Below are positions 1 through 8,369 of a stretch of DNA of 53,624 nt, piece after piece. How positions within the stretch are numbered: position 1 is the stretch's first letter; each line of letters begins with the position of its first letter. The position numbers were made by a program, and so were the translations under genes. The notes below the pieces were generated by a model. It had not been told where the DNA came from and searched no databases. It saw only the letters and a program-made list of their open reading frames with translations. Source of the DNA: Kitasatospora phosalacinea (GTDB lineage: Bacteria > Actinomycetota > Actinomycetes > Streptomycetales > Streptomycetaceae); NCBI RefSeq assembly GCF_000717185.1, contig NZ_JNYE01000088.1, forward strand, positions 1 to 53,624, given 5' to 3'.

Positions 1-2
1 GG

Positions 3-95
3 CTCCACACCTACAATCACCACCGCGGACACACCGCACTCGCCGGCCAACCACCCGCCAGCCGCGTCCCCAACCTCACAGGACAGAACAGCTAG
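3..95 (+). mobile_element. 3' end of an IS481-family-like transposase (truncated by window edge)
   Basis: In frame 3 the first bases encode a C-terminal tail reading YNHHRGHTALAGQPPASR and then VPNLTGQNS before a TAG at 93-95. The YNHHRPHTAL-GGxPPxSR-VxNLxGQ pattern is the usual end of IS481-type DDE transposases, downstream of the catalytic glutamate. The rest of the gene lies outside the window, so an intact element and a remnant cannot be told apart. Its stop codon overlaps the stop codon of the convergent hopanoid aminotransferase gene, so the element abuts the hopanoid operon with no spacer and no visible terminal inverted repeat inside the window. Confidence 0.7.
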
Positions 96-1483
96 CGCGA
101 GCCGACCGCCTGCTTGACCAGGGTGCGGCCGAAGTCCCACATCAGGCCGCTGCCGCGGTGGGCGTCGTCCATCACCTCGGTGAAGGCGTCCACGAAGCGG
201 TCGACCTCCTTCTCGGTGACGATCAGCGGCGGGATCAGCTTGATCACCTCCAGGTGGTCGCCGGAGACCTGGGTGAGGATCCGGTGCCGCTGGAGCAGCG
301 GGACGACCACCATCTGCGCGAACAGGCCCTTGCGGGCGGCCTGCAGCGCCGTCCAGCCGGTGCGCAGCTTGAGCGACTTGGGGCGGCCGAACTCGATGCC
401 GATCATCAGCCCGCGCCCGCGCACCTCGGCGAGCAGCTCGTACCGCTCGGTGAGCGCCGCCAGCCGGCTCCGGAACAGCTCGCCGACCTTCGCCGCGTTC
501 TCCACCACGCCCTCCTGCCGCATCACGTGCAGGGTGGCCAGGCCCGCGGCCATCGCCTGGGCGTTGGAGCCGAAGCTGGCGGAGTGCACCAGGACGCGGT
601 CCATCGAGGAGTACACCTTCTCGAAGATCCACGACTTGCCGAGCGTCGCCCCGATCGGCACGTACCCGCCGGAGAGCGCCTTGGCCGCGCACACCAGGTC
701 GGGCCGGACGCCCTCCTCCGCCTGGTAGGCGAAGAAGGTGCCGGTGCGGCCGACGCCGGTCTGCACCTCGTCGCAGATCAGCAGCGCCTTGTGGGCGTGC
801 AGCAGCTCCTGGGCGGCGGCCAGCCAGCCGGGCGGCGGGGCGAGCACGCCCTTGCCCTGGACCGGCTCGACGATCAGCGCCGCGACGTCGCCCTTCCTGA
901 GCTCCCTCTTCAGCGCGTCCAGGTCGCCGAGCGGGATCGCGGTGTCGGGCAGCAGCGGGTCGAAGCCCTTGCGGAAGCCGCCCTCGCCGTTGACGGAGAG
1001 CGAGCCGGCGGTGAGGCCGTGGAAGGCGTGGTCGCAGTACAGGACGCGGCGCCTCCCGGTGGCGTACCGGGCGAACTTGAGCGCCGTCTCGACCGCCTCG
1101 GTGCCGCTGTTGCCGAAGAACACCCGGTCCAGCCCGGGGGCCAGGGCGATCAGCTGCTCGGCGAGCAGGCCGGGCAGCGGGGAGCAGTCGAAGCGGGTCA
1201 GGTCGGCCGTCTCCAGCTCCATCACCTGCTCGATCGCGGCCCGGACGGCGGGGTGGTGGCGGCCGAGCGCGAAGATGCCGAACCCGGCGAGCATGTCGAG
1301 GTACTCGTTGCCCTCGGCGTCGTAGAAGTACGGGCCCTTGGCGCGTTCGTAGTACCGGTCGAAGCCGATGGTGTGCAGCATCCGGGGCAGCTGCGGGTTG
1401 AGGTAGCGGGCGTGCAGCTCGTAGCGCTCGCCGCCCCGGGCGGCGAGCAGGGCGGCGAGGTCGAGCGGTTCGGCCTGGGTCAC
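92..1483 (-). CDS. hpnO: Hopanoid aminotransferase HpnO-like (class III, PLP-dependent)
   Basis: This 463-residue class III aminotransferase probably converts the aldehyde form of the ribosyl-derived hopanoid side chain into aminobacteriohopanetriol. Family features are visible: the FFGNSGTEAVETALKFAR segment that binds the cofactor phosphate, DEVQTGVGRTG around residue 240 with the PLP-contacting Asp, and AKALSGGYVPIGA containing the Schiff-base Lys. Translation starts at a GTG (1481-1483) preceded by GGAGAG. It is the last gene of the minus-strand hopanoid operon, 22 bases after dxs. Function is inferred from the hopanoid context, since the family also includes ornithine and acetylornithine aminotransferases. 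Its stop overlaps that of a convergent transposase fragment. Confidence 0.85.
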   Translation of the reverse strand: MTQAEPLDLAALLAARGGERYELHARYLNPQLPRMLHTIGFDRYYERAKGPYFYDAEGNEYLDMLAGFGIFALGRHHPAVRAAIEQVMELETADLTRFDCSPLPGLLAEQLIALAPGLDRVFFGNSGTEAVETALKFARYATGRRRVLYCDHAFHGLTAGSLSVNGEGGFRKGFDPLLPDTAIPLGDLDALKRELRKGDVAALIVEPVQGKGVLAPPPGWLAAAQELLHAHKALLICDEVQTGVGRTGTFFAYQAEEGVRPDLVCAAKALSGGYVPIGATLGKSWIFEKVYSSMDRVLVHSASFGSNAQAMAAGLATLHVMRQEGVVENAAKVGELFRSRLAALTERYELLAEVRGRGLMIGIEFGRPKSLKLRTGWTALQAARKGLFAQMVVVPLLQRHRILTQVSGDHLEVIKLIPPLIVTEKEVDRFVDAFTEVMDDAHRGSGLMWDFGRTLVKQAVGSR

Positions 1484-1505
1484 GCTGGTTCTCTCCGATC
1501 GGTGG

Positions 1506-3431
1506 CTACTTGCGCGGCACCCGGGGCCGGTACTCCTGGGCGCCGCTCCGCGTGCCGGGCAGCAGGCGGCGGGCGTAGGCGGCGGTCTGGGCGGCGACGC
1601 CGGTGCCGGTGAGTCCGACCTCCTCGAGGATCTCGCCGCGCGAGGCGTGCGCCAGGAACTCCTGCGGGATGCCCAGGTCGCGCAGCGGGGTGTCGACCTC
1701 GGCGTCCCGCATGGCCTGGGCGACGGCGGCGCCGACGCCGCCGGCCCGCCCGTTGTCCTCGACGGTGACCACCATCCGGTGCGCGGCGGCCAGCGCGACC
1801 AGCGCGGGGTCGACGGGCTTGACCCAGCGCGGGTCGACGACGGTGGCGGTGATGCCGTCGGCGGCGAGCAGCGCGGCGGCGTCCAGGCAGGCGGGGGCCA
1901 TCGAGCCGACGGCGACCAGCAGCACGTCGGGGCTGGGGCCGGTGCGGGCCAGCACGTCGACGCCGCCGATCCGCTCGATCGCCGGGACGTCGGGGGCGAG
2001 CTCGCCCTTGGGGAAGCGCACCACGGTGGGGGCGTCCGTGACGGCGACGGCCTCCCGGAGCTGTTCGCGCAGCCGGTCGGCGTCGCGCGGGGCGGCCAGC
2101 CGCAGCCCGGGGACGACCTGCAGGATCGACATGTCCCACATGCCGTTGTGCGAGGCGCCGTCGTTGCCGGTGACCCCGGCCCGGTCGAGCACGAAGGTGA
2201 CGCCGAGCCGGTGCAGCGCCACGTCCATCAGGACCTGGTCGAAGGCCCGGTTGAGGAAGGTCGCGTACACCGCGACGACGGGGTGCATCCCCCCGGTGGC
2301 CAGGCCCGCGGCGGACGCGACGGCGTGCTGCTCGGCGATCCCGACGTCGTAGGTGCGCCCGGGGTGGGCGGCCGCGAACGGGCCGAGCCCGACGGGGTGC
2401 AGCATCGCGGCGGTGACGGCGACCAGGTCGGGGCGCTCGGCGCCGAGCGCGAGCATCTCCTGGCTGAACACGGACGTCCAGGAGGCGCCCGCGGACGGGG
2501 AGGTCGGCAGGCAGGTGTACGGGTCGATCGGGCCCACCGCGTGGAAGCGGTCGGCCTCGTCCTGCTCGGCGGGCCGGTAGCCGCGGCCCTTGACGGTCAG
2601 GCAGTGCACGATGACCGGGCCGCCGAAGTGCCGGGCCTGGCGCAGCGCCTGTTCGACGGCGGCGATGTCGTGGCCGTCGATCGGGCCGAGGTACTTGAGG
2701 CCGAGGTCCTCGAACATGCCCTGCGGGGCGAAGGCGTCCTTGAAGCCCTTCTTGGCGCCGTGCAGCGCGTCGAACAGCGGCGGGCCGACCACGGGGGTGC
2801 GCTGCAGGGCGTCCTTGCCCCAGGCGAGGAAGCGCTCGTAGCCGCGGGTGGTGCGCAGGGTGGCGAGGTGGTGGGCGAGGCCGCCGACGGTCGGCGCGTA
2901 GGAGCGCTCGTTGTCGTTGACGACGATGACCAGCGGGCGGTCCTCGGCCTCGGCGATGTTGTTGAGCGCCTCCCAGGCCATGCCGCCGGTGAGCGCGCCG
3001 TCGCCGATCACGGCGACGGTGCAGCGGTCCACGCCGAGCAGCTGGTTGGCCTTGGCGATGCCGTCGGCGTAGCCGAGGGCGGTGGAGGCGTGCGAGTTCT
3101 CGATCAGGTCGTGCTCGGACTCGGCGCGCGAGGGGTAGCCGGAGAGCCCGTCCTTGGCGCGCAGCCGGCTGAAGTCCTGCCGGCCGGTGAGCAGCTTGTG
3201 GACGTAGGCCTGGTGGCCGGTGTCCCACAGGACGCGGTCGTGCGGGGAGTCGAAGACCCGGTGCAGGGCGATGCTGAGTTCGACCACGCCGAGGTTGGGG
3301 CCGAGGTGGCCGCCGGTGCGGGTGACGGCGTCGATCAGGAAGTCGCGGATCTCGTCGGCGAGCAGCGGGAGCTGCTCGGGGTGCAGTCGTCTGAGGTCGG
3401 CGGGCCCGGTGATCCGGCTCAGCAGTGGCAT
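1506..3431 (-). CDS. dxs: 1-deoxy-D-xylulose-5-phosphate synthase
   Basis: This 641-residue protein condenses pyruvate and glyceraldehyde 3-phosphate in the first step of the MEP isoprenoid pathway, using thiamine diphosphate. The substrate-binding SHAS segment ([14 protein letters not shown]), the ThDP motif [15 protein letters not shown], the [15 protein letters not shown] segment and a transketolase C-terminal domain are all present and full length. An ATG at 3429-3431 follows GAGGGG. Its place in the hopanoid operon suggests a second, pathway-dedicated dxs that raises isoprenoid supply. It lies between hpnH (114-base gap) and hpnO. Confidence 0.95.
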   Translation of the reverse strand: MPLLSRITGPADLRRLHPEQLPLLADEIRDFLIDAVTRTGGHLGPNLGVVELSIALHRVFDSPHDRVLWDTGHQAYVHKLLTGRQDFSRLRAKDGLSGYPSRAESEHDLIENSHASTALGYADGIAKANQLLGVDRCTVAVIGDGALTGGMAWEALNNIAEAEDRPLVIVVNDNERSYAPTVGGLAHHLATLRTTRGYERFLAWGKDALQRTPVVGPPLFDALHGAKKGFKDAFAPQGMFEDLGLKYLGPIDGHDIAAVEQALRQARHFGGPVIVHCLTVKGRGYRPAEQDEADRFHAVGPIDPYTCLPTSPSAGASWTSVFSQEMLALGAERPDLVAVTAAMLHPVGLGPFAAAHPGRTYDVGIAEQHAVASAAGLATGGMHPVVAVYATFLNRAFDQVLMDVALHRLGVTFVLDRAGVTGNDGASHNGMWDMSILQVVPGLRLAAPRDADRLREQLREAVAVTDAPTVVRFPKGELAPDVPAIERIGGVDVLARTGPSPDVLLVAVGSMAPACLDAAALLAADGITATVVDPRWVKPVDPALVALAAAHRMVVTVEDNGRAGGVGAAVAQAMRDAEVDTPLRDLGIPQEFLAHASRGEILEEVGLTGTGVAAQTAAYARRLLPGTRSGAQEYRPRVPRK

Positions 3432-3545
3432 GGCGTACCCCTCACGGCCTGGTTCGGTGTGCGTGGCTGTCGTGTCCCAGCCTGCGGCCCGGCGGGCGCG
3501 GTCGCCTGTCGGCGTGGGCCGCCCGCGCCGGGCCCTGACGCGCTG

Positions 3546-4571
3546 TCAGACCACCTTGGGCGGGGCGAGGGTCTCGCGGGCGGCGCGGATCGACTCCTTG
3601 AGCGAGCCCATGGTGGCGAGCACCGCGGTCGGTTCGTACCCGCAGTGGGCCATGCAGTTCTCGCAGCGCGGGTCGCGGCCGCGGCCGTACTTGTCCCAGT
3701 CGGTCTTCTCGATCAGCTCGCGGTAGGTGGGGACGTAGCCGTCGGACATCAGGTAGCAGGGGCGCTGCCAGCCGAACAGCGAGTAGTTGGGGATGCCCCA
3801 GGCGGTGCACTCGAAGTCGACCTTGCCCTCCAGGAAGTCCAGGAAGAGCGGGCTGTGGTTGAGCCGCCAGCGCCGCCGGTTGCCGCCGGCGAAGGCCTTG
3901 CGGAACAGCTCCCGGGTCTGCTCGACGCCGAGGAAGTGCTCCTGGTCGGGGGCCTTCTCGTACGCGTAGGCCGGGGAGATCATCATCTCGTCGACCTTGA
4001 GGTCGTCGTTGAGGAAGTCCAGCACCTCGACCACGGTCTGCGCGGTGTCGGTGTTGAAGAAGGTCGAGTTGGTGGTGACCCGGAAGCCCCGCCGCTTGGC
4101 CTCCTTGATCGCCTCGACGGCCTCCGCGAACGTCCCCTCCTTGGCCACCGAGGCGTCGTGCCGCTCCTCCAGGCCGTCGATGTGGACGGCGAAGGTGAAG
4201 TACGGCGAAGGGGTGAACTTGTCGAGCTTCTTGCGCAGCAGCAGGGCGTTGGTGCACAGGAAGACGTACTTGCGGCGCTCCACCAGCTGGCGGACGATCT
4301 CGTCGATCTGGGGGTGCATCAGCGGCTCGCCCCCGGCGATGGAGACCATCGGGGCGCCGCACTCCAGGACGGCGCCGACCGCCTGGGCCACCGGCATCCG
4401 CTGCTTGAGGACGCCCGCCGGGTGCTGGATCTTCCCGCAGCCCTCGCACTTGAGGTTGCAGGCGAACAGCGGCTCCAGCTCGACGATGAGCGGGAACTTC
4501 TTCCGCCCCCTGATCTTCTGCTGCATGAGGTAGGTGGACACGCGGATCGTCTGACGCAGCGGCATGGCCAT
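3546..4571 (-). CDS. hpnH: Adenosyl-hopane synthase HpnH (radical SAM)
   Basis: This 341-residue radical SAM enzyme adds a 5'-deoxyadenosyl radical to diploptene to give adenosylhopane, the first side-chain step. The CX3CX2C iron-sulfur motif is clear (ACNLKCEGCGK, about residues 37-47), followed by the GGEPLMHP motif that contacts SAM. A C-terminal stretch with further cysteines (RCENCMAHCGYEP) is typical of the family. It sits 3 bases downstream of hpnG. A GGAGG sequence precedes two in-frame ATGs (4569-4571 and 4563-4565), so the exact start could be either. The following 114-base gap before dxs is GC-rich, holds an imperfect hairpin and contains no gene. Confidence 0.95.
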   Translation of the reverse strand: MAMPLRQTIRVSTYLMQQKIRGRKKFPLIVELEPLFACNLKCEGCGKIQHPAGVLKQRMPVAQAVGAVLECGAPMVSIAGGEPLMHPQIDEIVRQLVERRKYVFLCTNALLLRKKLDKFTPSPYFTFAVHIDGLEERHDASVAKEGTFAEAVEAIKEAKRRGFRVTTNSTFFNTDTAQTVVEVLDFLNDDLKVDEMMISPAYAYEKAPDQEHFLGVEQTRELFRKAFAGGNRRRWRLNHSPLFLDFLEGKVDFECTAWGIPNYSLFGWQRPCYLMSDGYVPTYRELIEKTDWDKYGRGRDPRCENCMAHCGYEPTAVLATMGSLKESIRAARETLAPPKVV

Positions 4572-4574
4572 GGC

Positions 4575-5243
4575 TTAGCTCGCCTCCTGGGGGAGCGTCG
4601 AGGGCTGTGGGTTCGTCAGCGGGTCGGGCGCGGCGGCGACCTGCCGGTGCCACGCGGTGAGGGCGGGGACGGCGGCGCGCAGGGCCTGCCAGGCGCGCAC
4701 CCCGGCCGGCAGGGTGCCGGGGCGGAGCAGTTCCCGTTCGGGGGTGTCGACGACCACCCGCAGCACGGCCGCGGGCAGGTCGGGGGCGTGCGCGGCGCGG
4801 GCGGCGAGGACGGCGGCGGCCTCCATGTCGACGGCGAGCGCGCCCTCGTGGTGCAGCCGGGCCCGTTCGGCACCGCGCACCACGTGGTCGGCGGTGCGGT
4901 GGGTGCCCAGGTGGGCCCGGAGTCCGGCCTCCTCCAGGGCGGTGGCGAGCGCGGGCGCGGAGGGCAGCGGGTGGTCGCCGCCCTCGGCGTCGGTGACCCG
5001 GTCGGCGACGATCACCTCGCCGGGCCGCACGCCGGGCCCGAGCGCGGCACCGAACCCGGCGACCAGCAGCGCGCCGTAGCCGCCCGCGTCGAGCAGCGCG
5101 GCGGCCTTCTGCCCGGCGGCCCGGCGGCCCATGCCGGTGCGGGCCAGCACCGGCGGCCCGCCCGCCGCGCCCGACCAGTCGCCGCCGCGCAGCGCCCAGG
5201 CCTCCGGCCCGAGCGCGCACAGCACCAGCAGCGGCCCGTTCAC
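4575..5243 (-). CDS. hpnG: Adenosylhopane nucleoside phosphorylase HpnG
   Basis: This 222-residue protein belongs to the purine nucleoside phosphorylase/MTAN superfamily. In hopanoid producers HpnG removes adenine from adenosylhopane to give phosphoribosyl- or ribosylhopane. The family signature VDMEAAAVLAARAA (about residues 135-150) is visible, and the N-terminus starts with the usual beta-strand LLVLCALGPEAWAL. It starts with GTG at 5241-5243, sharing a GTGA junction with the shc stop, which indicates translational coupling. It lies between shc and hpnH, exactly where hpnG is expected. Confidence 0.9.
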   Translation of the reverse strand: MNGPLLVLCALGPEAWALRGGDWSGAAGGPPVLARTGMGRRAAGQKAAALLDAGGYGALLVAGFGAALGPGVRPGEVIVADRVTDAEGGDHPLPSAPALATALEEAGLRAHLGTHRTADHVVRGAERARLHHEGALAVDMEAAAVLAARAAHAPDLPAAVLRVVVDTPERELLRPGTLPAGVRAWQALRAAVPALTAWHRQVAAAPDPLTNPQPSTLPQEAS

Positions 5244-7198
5244 CCCTCACCGCCCCGGCCGAGCGGGGCGTCGTGCACGTAGCGGCCGAGCGCGGTGACC
5301 GGGAAGACCAGGCGGTACAGGTGGTAGTTGATGGAGAAGTCCCAGGGGAAGCCGGTGCCGGTGAACTGCGGTTCGTCCCACGTCCCGTCGGGGCGCTGGG
5401 TGGCGGTGAGCCAGCCGACGCCGCGCTCGACCGCCGCGGAGTCGCGCTCCCCGGCGGCGAGCAGCGCCATCAGCGCCCAGGCGGTCTGCGAGGCGGTGGA
5501 CTCGCCGCGGCCGGCCCAGGTGGCCGGGTCCTCGTAGGAGCGCATGTCCTCGCCCCAGCCGCCGTCCGGGTTCTGCCGGTCGGTCAGCCAGGCGACGGCC
5601 CGGCGGACGGCCGGGTGGCCGGGGGTGATCCCGGCGGCGATCAGCGCGGGCACCACCGAACCGGTGCCGTAGATGTAGTTGGTGCCCCAGCGGCCGAACC
5701 AGGAGCCGTCGGCCTCCTGGTGGCGCAGCAGCCAGGCGACGCCGCGCCGGGTGCGCGGGTCGCGGGTGCGGCCCGTACCGGCGAGCATCTCCACCACGTG
5801 CGCGGTGACGTCGGCCGAGGGCGGGTCGATGACCTCGCCGAAGTCGCAGAACGGCAGCTTGTTGGGGAGCTTGCTGGTGTTGTCGGCGTCGAACGCGCCC
5901 CAGGCGCCGTCCTTGGACTGCATGCCGAGGTTCCACTCGACGGCCCGTTCGACGGCGCCGACCAGCCGGGCGGTCTCGGGGTGGTCGATCCGGCGCAGTG
6001 CGAGGACCACCTCGGCGGTGTCGTCCACGTCCGGGTAGGTGTCGTTCTGGAACTCGAAGGCCCAGCCGCCGGGGGCCAGCCGGGGGCGCTTGACGGACCA
6101 GTCGCCGCGGGTGGTGACCTCCTCGTCGAGCATCCAGCTGCCGGCCCGGACCAGGGCGGGGTGGTCGCCGGGCAGCCCGGCGTCGCGCAGCGCGATGGCG
6201 GCCAGGCAGGTGTCCCAGACCGGGGACTGGCAGGCCTCCAGCCAGCGCTTGCCGTCCTCGGTGTGGACGGTGAAGGAGTCGAAGGCGGCGAGCCCGGCCT
6301 TCATCACCGGGTGGTCGAGCCGGTAGCCCATCAGCCGCAGCGCGATCAGCGAGTAGACGGCGGGCGGCTGGATGCCGCCCCAGCAGCCGTCGGCCTCCTG
6401 GCGTTCGACGATCCAGGCGGCGGCCTGCCGCAGGGCCAGCCGGCGCAGCGGCTTGATGGCGTGCCGGTGGTAGCGGTGCATCAGCTGGTCGAGCCGCTGG
6501 AACAGGCCGTCCCAGGTGTGCGGCGGGGCGAGCGGCCGCCGCGGGTGCGGGTCGGCCGGGTCGGCGTGCAGTTCGGTGAGGCCGAACGGGGCGGGGCGGA
6601 CCGGGCGGTGCGCGGACACCACGGTGAGCGGGACGATGGTCTGCCGGGCCCACTGGCCGAAGGAGTAGATGTTCAGCGGCGCCCAGCTGGGCAGGAACAG
6701 CACCTCGGGCGGCAGCTCGGGGAGCTCCTCCCAGGGCCACCAGCCGAACAGGGCGAGCCAGATCCGGGTGAACACCCGGCTCGCGGCGATGCCGCCGCGC
6801 TCGCGGACGAAGGCGGCGGCGGCCCGCATGTGCGGGGCGTCCGCGGCGTCCCCGGCGAGCCGGAGGGCCACGTACGCCTCGACGGTGGTGGAGAGCTCGG
6901 GCGGGCCGCCGTGGAAGGTGGCCCAGGTGCCGTCCTCCCGCTGCCGGGAGCGGATCCAGGCCGCGGTGGCCCGGGTCTGCTCCTCGGTGCGGATGCCCAG
7001 GAACTCCCTGAGCAGCAGGTCTTCGGCGTCCATGGTGACGTTGGTCTCCAGGTCGCCCTTCCACCAGCCGTCGGCGTGCTGGAGTGACAGCAGGTGTGCG
7101 GTGGCGCGGCTGAGCGCCGCCACTGGTGAGGAATCGTCAGATCGTGTTACTGCAACTGAGGTTTGGGGTCCGAGCCTTCCACCCGCGGTTGCTGTCAC
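5240..7198 (-). CDS. shc: Squalene-hopene cyclase
   Basis: This 652-residue class II triterpene cyclase turns squalene into hopene/hopanol and is a monotopic membrane enzyme. The catalytic acid motif appears as PDVDDTAE (DxDDTA type), and several QW repeats are present, for example QEADGCWGG, QSKDGAWGAF, QEADGSWFGRWG, QNPDGGWGE and QRPDGTWDE. The length matches the family. It starts at GTG 7196-7198 behind GAGGTGA, 7 bases after the prenyl synthase stop, and couples to hpnG through a GTGA overlap. No key residue appears to be missing. Confidence 0.97.
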   Translation of the reverse strand: MTATAGGRLGPQTSVAVTRSDDSSPVAALSRATAHLLSLQHADGWWKGDLETNVTMDAEDLLLREFLGIRTEEQTRATAAWIRSRQREDGTWATFHGGPPELSTTVEAYVALRLAGDAADAPHMRAAAAFVRERGGIAASRVFTRIWLALFGWWPWEELPELPPEVLFLPSWAPLNIYSFGQWARQTIVPLTVVSAHRPVRPAPFGLTELHADPADPHPRRPLAPPHTWDGLFQRLDQLMHRYHRHAIKPLRRLALRQAAAWIVERQEADGCWGGIQPPAVYSLIALRLMGYRLDHPVMKAGLAAFDSFTVHTEDGKRWLEACQSPVWDTCLAAIALRDAGLPGDHPALVRAGSWMLDEEVTTRGDWSVKRPRLAPGGWAFEFQNDTYPDVDDTAEVVLALRRIDHPETARLVGAVERAVEWNLGMQSKDGAWGAFDADNTSKLPNKLPFCDFGEVIDPPSADVTAHVVEMLAGTGRTRDPRTRRGVAWLLRHQEADGSWFGRWGTNYIYGTGSVVPALIAAGITPGHPAVRRAVAWLTDRQNPDGGWGEDMRSYEDPATWAGRGESTASQTAWALMALLAAGERDSAAVERGVGWLTATQRPDGTWDEPQFTGTGFPWDFSINYHLYRLVFPVTALGRYVHDAPLGRGGEG

Positions 7199-7205
7199 TC
7201 TTACG

Positions 7206-8369
7206 TCACCTCTCTCTGACCACCACGAATTCGGCGAGTGCGACGAAGTGCTCGCGCACCTCGTCGGCCATGGGCACCTCGCCGAGGGCGGCGAGGGCGG
7301 TGTCGTACTGGCGGCGGGCCTCTTCCTGCGTCCAGGCCCGTCCGCCGGCCTGCTCGATCAGCGCGGCGCGGGCGGCGAGCACCTGCTCGCTCTCCTCGCC
7401 GCGGCCGGTCGGGTCGGCCAGCTGCGCGGCCAGCTCGCGGGAGGCGGTGCCCCCCTCGGCCAGCGCGGCGCACACCGGCAGCGACTTCTTCCGCGACTGG
7501 AGGTCGCTCCAGTGCGGCTTGCCGGTCACTTCGGTGGCGCCCCAGATGCCCAGCAGGTCGTCCACCGCCTGGAACGCGAGGCCCAGGTGGTAGCCGTACC
7601 GCTGGAGCGCGTCGGACACCCGGTCGTCGGCTCCGGCCAGCACCGCGCCGATCGCCGCCGAGGCCGCCAGCAGGGCTCCGGTCTTGCCGCCCTCCATGGC
7701 CAGGCACTCCTCGACCGTCACCGCGTCGCGCTGCTCGAAGGAGACGTCCAGCGCCTGGCCGTCGATCAGCCGCCGGGTGGCGGTGGTGATCAGGCGGACG
7801 GCGCGGGCGGCGTCCGCCGGGGCGGCCCCGCCGGTCACCGCGGCGTCCAGCAGGACCTCGGTGCCGAGGGTGGCCAGCGCGTCGCCGACCAGTACGGCCT
7901 GCGCCGGGCCGAACACCGTCCAGGCGGTGGCCCGGTGCCTGCGCGTCTCGTCACCGTCCATCAGGTCATCATGGAGGAGGGAGAAATTGTGCACCAGCTC
8001 GACCGACACGCCGCCGGGTACGCCCACCTGCGCGTCCGCGCCCACCGCCTCGGCCGAGAGCAGGGCCAGCGCCGGGCGCACGGCCTTGCCCCCGTCGCCC
8101 GCGGCGGGCTTGCCGTCCCGATCGATCCAGCCGAAGTGGTAGGCGGCGACGGTGTCCATCGGTGCCGCCAAACGGGCGACGGCCGCGCGCATCGGCGGCG
8201 TGCAGAGCGTGCGTCCGCGCGCCAGCAGGTCGAGGACGGTCGGGGTGTCCTCGACCGTCGAGCCGGTGCGTGCCTCCACGGGCGTTCCCTCTCGGTGCGT
8301 CCGTCCGGCCGCGGCGGGCGGCCGGACGGTTGTGGTGTCGGTGGTCGGGGGGAGGGGGCTCGGTGTCAT
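7206..8369 (-). CDS. Polyprenyl (farnesyl-type) diphosphate synthase
   Basis: This 387-residue trans-prenyltransferase of the isoprenoid synthase fold probably makes the farnesyl diphosphate used by HpnC/HpnD. The first aspartate-rich motif is LLHDDLMDGDE. The second region reads QAVDDLLGIWG, as in other actinobacterial hopanoid-cluster homologs. The ATG at 8367-8369 was chosen because it forms an ATGA overlap with the hpnE stop. A GTG about 90 bases further in would remove a Pro/Thr-rich N-terminal extension and is a possible alternative. The open frame continues far upstream without a stop, but that part is antisense-like noise over hpnE. Confidence 0.9.
   Translation of the reverse strand: MTPSPLPPTTDTTTVRPPAAAGRTHREGTPVEARTGSTVEDTPTVLDLLARGRTLCTPPMRAAVARLAAPMDTVAAYHFGWIDRDGKPAAGDGGKAVRPALALLSAEAVGADAQVGVPGGVSVELVHNFSLLHDDLMDGDETRRHRATAWTVFGPAQAVLVGDALATLGTEVLLDAAVTGGAAPADAARAVRLITTATRRLIDGQALDVSFEQRDAVTVEECLAMEGGKTGALLAASAAIGAVLAGADDRVSDALQRYGYHLGLAFQAVDDLLGIWGATEVTGKPHWSDLQSRKKSLPVCAALAEGGTASRELAAQLADPTGRGEESEQVLAARAALIEQAGGRAWTQEEARRQYDTALAALGEVPMADEVREHFVALAEFVVVRER

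Noticed and set aside
1647..5282. Very long plus-strand open frame (over 1200 codons) opposite dxs, hpnH and hpnG
   Set aside because: Its translation is Gly/Val/Ala/Arg-rich with no domain; it is the usual antisense shadow of high-GC3 coding sequence, while the minus strand encodes recognisable enzymes.
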